Position numbers and translations under genes: made by a program
The notes under the pieces: generated by a model
What the model was told of the DNA's origin: nothing
Seen by the model: the letters and a program-made list of their open reading frames with translations, nothing else
The model's database searches: none
In this document: positions 28,980-34,035 of the stretch, piece by piece
Layout: every line of letters starts with the position of its first letter
Position numbering within the stretch: position 1 is the first letter of the stretch
DNA from: Bradymonadales bacterium
Lineage (GTDB): Bacteria; Myxococcota_A; UBA9042; PWKZ01
NCBI GenBank assembly: GCA_003559575.1
Contig: PWKZ01000007.1
Coordinates: 1 to 34,035, forward strand
DNA length: 34,035 nucleotides
Direction: 5' to 3'

Positions 28980-30268
28980 TGAAAACCGCCCGTTCAACCA
29001 TGGCCACCATGGCCGCTATCTTGCTATTTTTCGCCCTGCCTGCTTGCGAGAGCGACGACGCCGATCCCGTCGCGAGTGACATCACGGGAGGCCAAGAGGT
29101 GAGCTTCGGCAACGGCAGCCCGCCCACCGACACGGCCTCTCCGGAGGACACAGTCGAAGACGATCCGGACGGCCAGTTCTACTCCGATGTTCCGAGCGAT
29201 TGCGAGCCCAACTGCGAAGGGCTCGAATGCGGTCCCGATCCGGTGTGTGGTTGGAGCTGCGGCGATTGCCCAGGCTACGACTTCTGCATGGAAGGAGTCT
29301 GCCACGAGTGCATCCCCAACTGCGAGCGCGATTTCAGGAATTGCGGTGACGACGGCTGCGGCGGAAGCTGCGGCGAGTGTACCGATCAATACCAGGAGTG
29401 CGACGAGCACATCGGCCGCTGTGTGATGGGCTGCATTCCCAACTGCGCAGGGCGCCAGTGCGGCCCCGATGGCTGCGGCGGGAGCTGCGGCGACTGCGCG
29501 CCGGAGCTCACCTGCAACACCGCCAACGGCAACTGCCAAGAGACTTGTGTCCCATATTGCACCAACCGCGAGTGCGGCACCGACGGCTGCGGTGGGTTCT
29601 GCCCGCCGGGCAGCGACGGGACCTGCGAGTTCCCCAGAAACTGCTACGAGTTCAGCGGGAGATGCGTCGACGAATGCGTCCGCCAGTGCGAGGGCCGCGA
29701 GTGCGGCGACGATCAATGCGGTGGCCGCTGTGGGTACTGTGCTCTCGGCTACGGTTGCAACGAGATGGTCGGCGAGTGCGAGCCGTTGCCGCTCACCTGC
29801 TCCCAGGTGCGGCTCTGTATCCGGGCATGCGGCACGGTCGACGAGGAGTGTCCGGACGAATGTCGCGCGATCTCCACCGGCACGTCGTTGACCCTGTTCG
29901 ACAACTTGCAGTCCTGCCTCGCGACCCACTGCGCCGATGAGCCCTGGGCATCGCTCAACATCTGTCTGGCGGAGCACTGCCGCAGCGCGCTCACGGCCTG
30001 CGGACTCGACTTCCGCTGCGGCGATCCGGGTACCCAGGCCTGCATGAGCGCCGCCACTTGCATGGGGAGCTGCGGTGACGCGGCGTGTGTCAACAACTGC
30101 CTGTGCCAGGCTGACGAGCCCGCCTACGGTCAAGCGCGCGCGTACGCCGAGTGCATCGTCCAGAACTGCCCGGCGTTCGACGCCGAGTGCCTCCAGGAAG
30201 CCCAGATGCCGATGATGGGTTCATGCGGTATGCAGTGGATGAGCTGCATGGGCGGGACACCCATGTAG
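28979..30268 (+). CDS. Cys-rich repeat lipoprotein, paralogue of the upstream gene (about 5 units)
   Basis: Lipoprotein signal (FFALPACES); same repeat units and matching C-terminal domain (RLCIRACG...LFDNLQSC...LDFRCGDPGT...CMGSCGDAACVNNCLCQA). ATG overlaps upstream TGA. Confidence 0.88.
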   Translation: MKTARSTMATMAAILLFFALPACESDDADPVASDITGGQEVSFGNGSPPTDTASPEDTVEDDPDGQFYSDVPSDCEPNCEGLECGPDPVCGWSCGDCPGYDFCMEGVCHECIPNCERDFRNCGDDGCGGSCGECTDQYQECDEHIGRCVMGCIPNCAGRQCGPDGCGGSCGDCAPELTCNTANGNCQETCVPYCTNRECGTDGCGGFCPPGSDGTCEFPRNCYEFSGRCVDECVRQCEGRECGDDQCGGRCGYCALGYGCNEMVGECEPLPLTCSQVRLCIRACGTVDEECPDECRAISTGTSLTLFDNLQSCLATHCADEPWASLNICLAEHCRSALTACGLDFRCGDPGTQACMSAATCMGSCGDAACVNNCLCQADEPAYGQARAYAECIVQNCPAFDAECLQEAQMPMMGSCGMQWMSCMGGTPM

Positions 30269-30317
30269 CCGCCCGCGCTCGAGAGCGCAGGGAGCGCGCA
30301 AGGCGGGTTCGCGCCCG

Positions 30318-31373
30318 CTATGCGCGTTGGCGGTACTTGCGGGTCGTAGCGTAGTAGAGAATCCCCAACAGAGGCACCAGGAACACCCCCCAATCGCGCA
30401 CCCCGGCGGCGATGGCGTCCAGGTCCGAACCCCAGACCTCCAGGAGCGACCTCCTCAGTAGCTGCCCAAACGCTTCACCGCCCATCACTTCGAGCGCCAG
30501 CGCGACCCCCCAGCATCCGAGCGTCACGAACGCCCCCAGGAGCCCCAGCCACAGCCCGGGCATACTGAAGGTCAGCGGCGGGACGACGAGCAGCAAAAGC
30601 CCCACCGCCATCCCAACCACCAGCGGGAGCGGAGTCAAAGCCTGCGGCAGCGCCGCCCCATGGAACAGATCGCGGGCGATGGTGATGAGCGGTAGCGCAC
30701 CAAGCAGGGAGATGAGCAGCGGCATCAGCGGCAACGGCGGGGGCACGATGGTGGGGCTCGTGTGTCGAGGGCGCCCCTCCGAGATCGGCGGCGCCGGATG
30801 CTCGATCAGCTCGGCCGACACCGACGAGGCCTGCACTGTCTCGGCCTCCTGCTTGTCGTGCACCTCAACCGGAGGTGTCGAGTCGCCCGACGGCGTCGAG
30901 TCGGCCGGCCCCTGAGCATCCAAAAATGGGCTTTGCTGCACTATCGTTGCCGCGTCGTCGGAGTATTGTTCCGTTTCGGCCTCACGCGCAGCCGACTCCT
31001 CGGCCTCACGCGCAGCCGCCTCCTCGGCCTCACGCGCAGCCGCCTCCTCGGCCTCGCGCAGAGCCGACTCCTCGGCCTCACGCAGAGCCGCCTCCTCGGC
31101 CTCACGCAGAGCCGCCTCCTCGGCCTCACGCGCAGCCGCCTCCTCGGCCTCGCGCGCAGGCGACTCCTCGGCCTCACGCGCAGGCGACTCTTGCTCCTCG
31201 AAAAGAGAAGCGAACTCTTCGACCTCGGCCGCCCGCAGCCATTTCTCCATCCCGGGCCGCCAGATCTGAGTGCGCCCAGTCACCTTCTTCTCGGCGACCC
31301 AGGCACGAATGGTCTCCTCATCCACCGGACCGAGTTTCTGGCCCTGAATATAGGCCTTCCAGACCGCCGCCAT
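30318..31373 (-). CDS. GYF_2/DUF4339-like domain protein with octapeptide repeat and C-terminal TM segments
   Basis: N-terminus WKAYIQGQKLGPVDEETIRAWVAEKKVTGRTQIWRPGMEKWLRAAEVEEF; 9 x (E)E(A/S)(A/P)(A/L)REA; hydrophobic C-terminus. Confidence 0.8.
   Translation of the reverse strand: MAAVWKAYIQGQKLGPVDEETIRAWVAEKKVTGRTQIWRPGMEKWLRAAEVEEFASLFEEQESPAREAEESPAREAEEAAAREAEEAALREAEEAALREAEESALREAEEAAAREAEEAAAREAEESAAREAETEQYSDDAATIVQQSPFLDAQGPADSTPSGDSTPPVEVHDKQEAETVQASSVSAELIEHPAPPISEGRPRHTSPTIVPPPLPLMPLLISLLGALPLITIARDLFHGAALPQALTPLPLVVGMAVGLLLLVVPPLTFSMPGLWLGLLGAFVTLGCWGVALALEVMGGEAFGQLLRRSLLEVWGSDLDAIAAGVRDWGVFLVPLLGILYYATTRKYRQRA
30979..31194. repeat. 24-bp tandem repeat, about 9 copies, inside the GYF-like CDS
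   Basis: Plus-strand unit gcctcacgcgcagccgcctcctcg with minor variants; 9 x 24 = 216 bp; encodes EEAAAREA-type octapeptides on the minus strand. Confidence 0.9.
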
Positions 31374-31439
31374 TCCGACCTCCCGGGTTCATCTTGTCCT
31401 AAAGAACCACACCGCTTGCGAAGCCAGTGTGCATCAGGC

Positions 31440-32768
31440 TCACTCGCCGGTCAAGCCTGGGGGGAGGCGTTCGATGTGGGTCACGAGCTCTTCGCCCATG
31501 AGGAGCCGCAGCGTATTCTTGAGTTTGGTGAGCTGGATGAACAGATCGTGCTCCACATGGTGGTTCTCCGGCACCATCGGGCTCTTGAAGTAGAAGGACA
31601 ACCACTCCTGAATGCCCCGCAACCCCGCGCGCTTGGCGAGATCCATGAACAGCACCAGATCAAGGACGATGGGTGCCGCCAAGATACTGTCACGGCAGAG
31701 GAAATCCACCTTGATCTGCATCGGGTAGTCGAGCCAGCCAAAGATGTCGAGGTTATCCCATCCCTCCTTGTTGTCTCCACGGGGCGGATAATAGTTGATC
31801 CGCACCTTGTGATAAATGTCCCCGTAAAGTTCAGGATACAGATCGGGCTGGAGAATGGTGTCGAGCACCCCCAGCTTGCTCTCCTCCTTGGTCCGGAATG
31901 AATCGGGATCGTCCAGCACCTCCCCGTCGCGGTTGCCCAGGATATTGGTCGAGAACCACCCGGCGAGACCAATCTGGCGCGCTTTCAGCCCCGGCGCCAG
32001 AATCGTCTTCATCAAGGTCTGGCCCGTCTTGAAGTCCTTGCCGCAAAGCGGCACCGCATTCTCGCGCGCCAGCATGATCAACGCCGGAATGTCGGCGGTC
32101 AGGTTAGGCGCCCCGTTGGCGTACGGCACTCCGCACTTGATCGCCGCGTAGGCATACAACATGCTTGGAGTGATGGCAGGATCGTTTTCGGCCAACCCCT
32201 TCTCGAACGCCTCCGGCGTGGCGTGCACCGCCGAACGCTCGAGGTAGACCTCGGTGCTGCCACACCACACCATCACCAACCGCTCGAGGCCGTGCTCGTC
32301 CTTGAAACGCTCGATGTCGTCGATCAGCATCCGCGCGAGGTCGGCTTTCCCGGCGGCGCGCTTGACGTGTGGTCCAGAGAGCTTGCGCACATAGTTGCTG
32401 TCAAAGGCCGCCTTCATGGGCTTGATCGAGCGCAAGAAATCCTCGATCGACGCCAGGGATCCGGCGTCCAACACCGCCGCCTTACGGGTGGCCTCGAACA
32501 TGTCATCCGGGAAGACATCCCAGCCTCCGAAGACCAGATCATCCAATCCGGCCAACGGAACGAACTCGTGGATTCGCGGGAATCGGTTCTCGGGTCGTTT
32601 CCCGAGACGAATGGTCCCCATTTGCGAGAGGCTGCCTATCGGTCGCGCCTCACCTCGCCGGATCGCCTCGACGCCGGCGATAAAAGTGGTCGCCACCGCT
32701 CCCAGGCCCGGGAGCAAAACCCCCAACCGGCCTTCTTTCGGGCTAATTGAGATAGGTGATTGTTTCAT
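31440..32768 (-). CDS. myo-Inositol-1-phosphate synthase family protein
   Basis: GVLLPGLGAVATTFIAGVEAIRRG; VMVWCGSTEVYLER; PLCGKDFKTGQTLMKTILAPGLKARQIGLAGWFSTNILGNRDGEVLDDPDSFRTKEESKLGVLD; IKVDFLCRDSILAAPIVLDLVLF. Confidence 0.92.
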   Translation of the reverse strand: MKQSPISISPKEGRLGVLLPGLGAVATTFIAGVEAIRRGEARPIGSLSQMGTIRLGKRPENRFPRIHEFVPLAGLDDLVFGGWDVFPDDMFEATRKAAVLDAGSLASIEDFLRSIKPMKAAFDSNYVRKLSGPHVKRAAGKADLARMLIDDIERFKDEHGLERLVMVWCGSTEVYLERSAVHATPEAFEKGLAENDPAITPSMLYAYAAIKCGVPYANGAPNLTADIPALIMLARENAVPLCGKDFKTGQTLMKTILAPGLKARQIGLAGWFSTNILGNRDGEVLDDPDSFRTKEESKLGVLDTILQPDLYPELYGDIYHKVRINYYPPRGDNKEGWDNLDIFGWLDYPMQIKVDFLCRDSILAAPIVLDLVLFMDLAKRAGLRGIQEWLSFYFKSPMVPENHHVEHDLFIQLTKLKNTLRLLMGEELVTHIERLPPGLTGE

Positions 32769-32881
32769 ATCTTCATGTCCCTCCCGACAAACGCCTCCAA
32801 CCGGGCCTCACGGATGCAAAGCCACAACGGCGGATAGCACACCTTGGAAAACCGAGCAAATCCATTGCAAGCTCGACAAAA

Positions 32882-33883
32882 TCAAACGGTGGGGCGCAAG
32901 GCGCCGATCTCTTGCACGCCGAGCCACAGCATCATGAGCCGCTCGAGACCGAGGCAACCTCCCGCGGTACGCGCCGGGAGTCGCCGCAAGCTCATCAAGA
33001 AGCGCTCATCCGGCGGCGGCGGACTCCGTCCCTCGGCCCGCTCGGCTTCTTGCTCGAAGCGCCGGCGTTGAAGATCAGGGTCGGTCAGCTCGGAGTAGCA
33101 GTTGGCAAGCTCCACGCCGGCGACGAACAACTCCAGCTGCTCGGCCAGCCACGGGCGCTCGGGATTGGGCCGCGCCTGAGCGGCGATGCCTGCGGGGTAG
33201 TGGGTCAGGATTGTGGGCGCGGTGAGGCCCAACTTCGGCTGAATCTCGACCGCCAACAGACGATGGAAAGCTTCCCGCCAGTCACTGACACCCTTATGAC
33301 CACACCTCTCGGCGAGCGCCGGCAAGCCCTCAATCGCGTCCGGCCCCTCGATGGGGTAATCGAGATGCCGCCGAAATGCTTCGGGCACCGAGAGCCGCTC
33401 ACACCTTTGGGCCAGCAGCGCCGGGGCCGGGTTCCCCAAAACAGGGGGGCGCATAGCCCCCGGCGCGGCCCCCTCCTCGCCAGAAGTGAGCCACCGCCGC
33501 AGCGAGTCCAAAAGCCCGATCAAATCAGCCTCGATCTCGTCCAGGCCGGCCTCCAGCCGATACCATTCGAGTAACCTGAAATGACTGCGGTGCAGAGGTC
33601 CCTCCTCCTCACCGTCGCGAAACGAGTGCCCGATCTCAAAGAGATCGCGCCCGACCTCGGCCAACAGTATCTTGAGCGCCCCCTCGGGCGAGGTGGGCAG
33701 ATAGCGTCTCTCCGCGCCCTTGCGTCGCTGCAGTGTCACCGTGAGCGGCGTGATGTGGGCCTCGCTCGGCACCCACGGCACGAGCAGGGGTGTGTCAACC
33801 TCTAGAAAACCGCCCCAAAGAAAGAAGCTCCGCACGCGCGAAAGGAAAAGCGAACGAGCGATAATGACTTCACTCCGGTTCAT
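32882..33883 (-). CDS. epmA: EpmA/GenX-type lysyl-tRNA synthetase paralogue (EF-P lysine lysyltransferase-like)
   Basis: Class II LysRS-like catalytic core without anticodon-binding domain: FLEVDTPLLVPWVPSEAHITPL, YLPTSPEGALKILLAEVGRDLFEIGHSFRDGEEEGPLHRSHFRLLEWYRL, FVAGVELANCYSELTDP, GGCLGLERLMMLWLGV. Confidence 0.9.
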   Translation of the reverse strand: MNRSEVIIARSLFLSRVRSFFLWGGFLEVDTPLLVPWVPSEAHITPLTVTLQRRKGAERRYLPTSPEGALKILLAEVGRDLFEIGHSFRDGEEEGPLHRSHFRLLEWYRLEAGLDEIEADLIGLLDSLRRWLTSGEEGAAPGAMRPPVLGNPAPALLAQRCERLSVPEAFRRHLDYPIEGPDAIEGLPALAERCGHKGVSDWREAFHRLLAVEIQPKLGLTAPTILTHYPAGIAAQARPNPERPWLAEQLELFVAGVELANCYSELTDPDLQRRRFEQEAERAEGRSPPPPDERFLMSLRRLPARTAGGCLGLERLMMLWLGVQEIGALRPTV

Positions 33884-34035
33884 CCGGATCTCTCCTCTCA
33901 CCAGTCCGGCGCCCACCTCAATCCTCCACCGCGTCCGTGGACCGAGGGGAGTGAGGCGGGTGCAAGTGCAAGGAAACAAGCCAAATCGAGCGGAGGCAAA
34001 CGCAGCGCCTACGTCGAGCATCGATTTGGTGAAGG

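Noticed and set aside
30762-31901. Plus-strand ORF with SRLLGLTRSRLLGLT repeats
   Set aside because: Antisense translation of the 24-bp repeat in the GYF-like gene; the minus frame has the recognisable domain.
1-34035. CRISPR array, transposase, phage or rRNA genes
   Set aside because: None of the ORF translations or repeat patterns support these; the only regular arrays are coding repeats.

Overview
GC-rich bacterial chromosome segment, tentatively Deltaproteobacteria/Myxococcota-like from gene content and lipoprotein style. Most of it is recognisable: a tilS-ftsH-folP-cdaA-cdaR-glmM housekeeping block followed by tRNA-Leu(CAA); a four-gene minus-strand biosynthetic operon (N-acetyl-sugar amidotransferase, DegT aminotransferase, NodU/CmcH-type carbamoyltransferase, radical SAM/SPASM); a plus-strand run of M3 oligopeptidase, FGGY kinase, S1P-lyase-like PLP enzyme, M28 peptidase, small Cys-rich protein, GT-C-like membrane protein, lytic transglycosylase and pgsA; two tandem Cys-rich repeat lipoproteins; and a GYF-like repeat protein, inositol-phosphate synthase and EpmA-like synthetase on the minus strand. 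The standout is at the left end. Two minus-strand ORFs that look like a broken UshA/5'-nucleotidase-family lipoprotein (1330-1761 and 127-1257) are in the same frame, separated by a single TGA at 1330-1332. The TGA sits where the family has the second Cys of its EPCGC motif (here EPSG-U-GANRLGGLARKASYLK). It is followed immediately by a two-tier hairpin with a GGUCUU loop, 18 nt after the UGA, which I recall as the spacing in the E. coli fdhF SECIS. I interpret this as a selenocysteine-containing metallophosphoesterase that standard gene calling would split.
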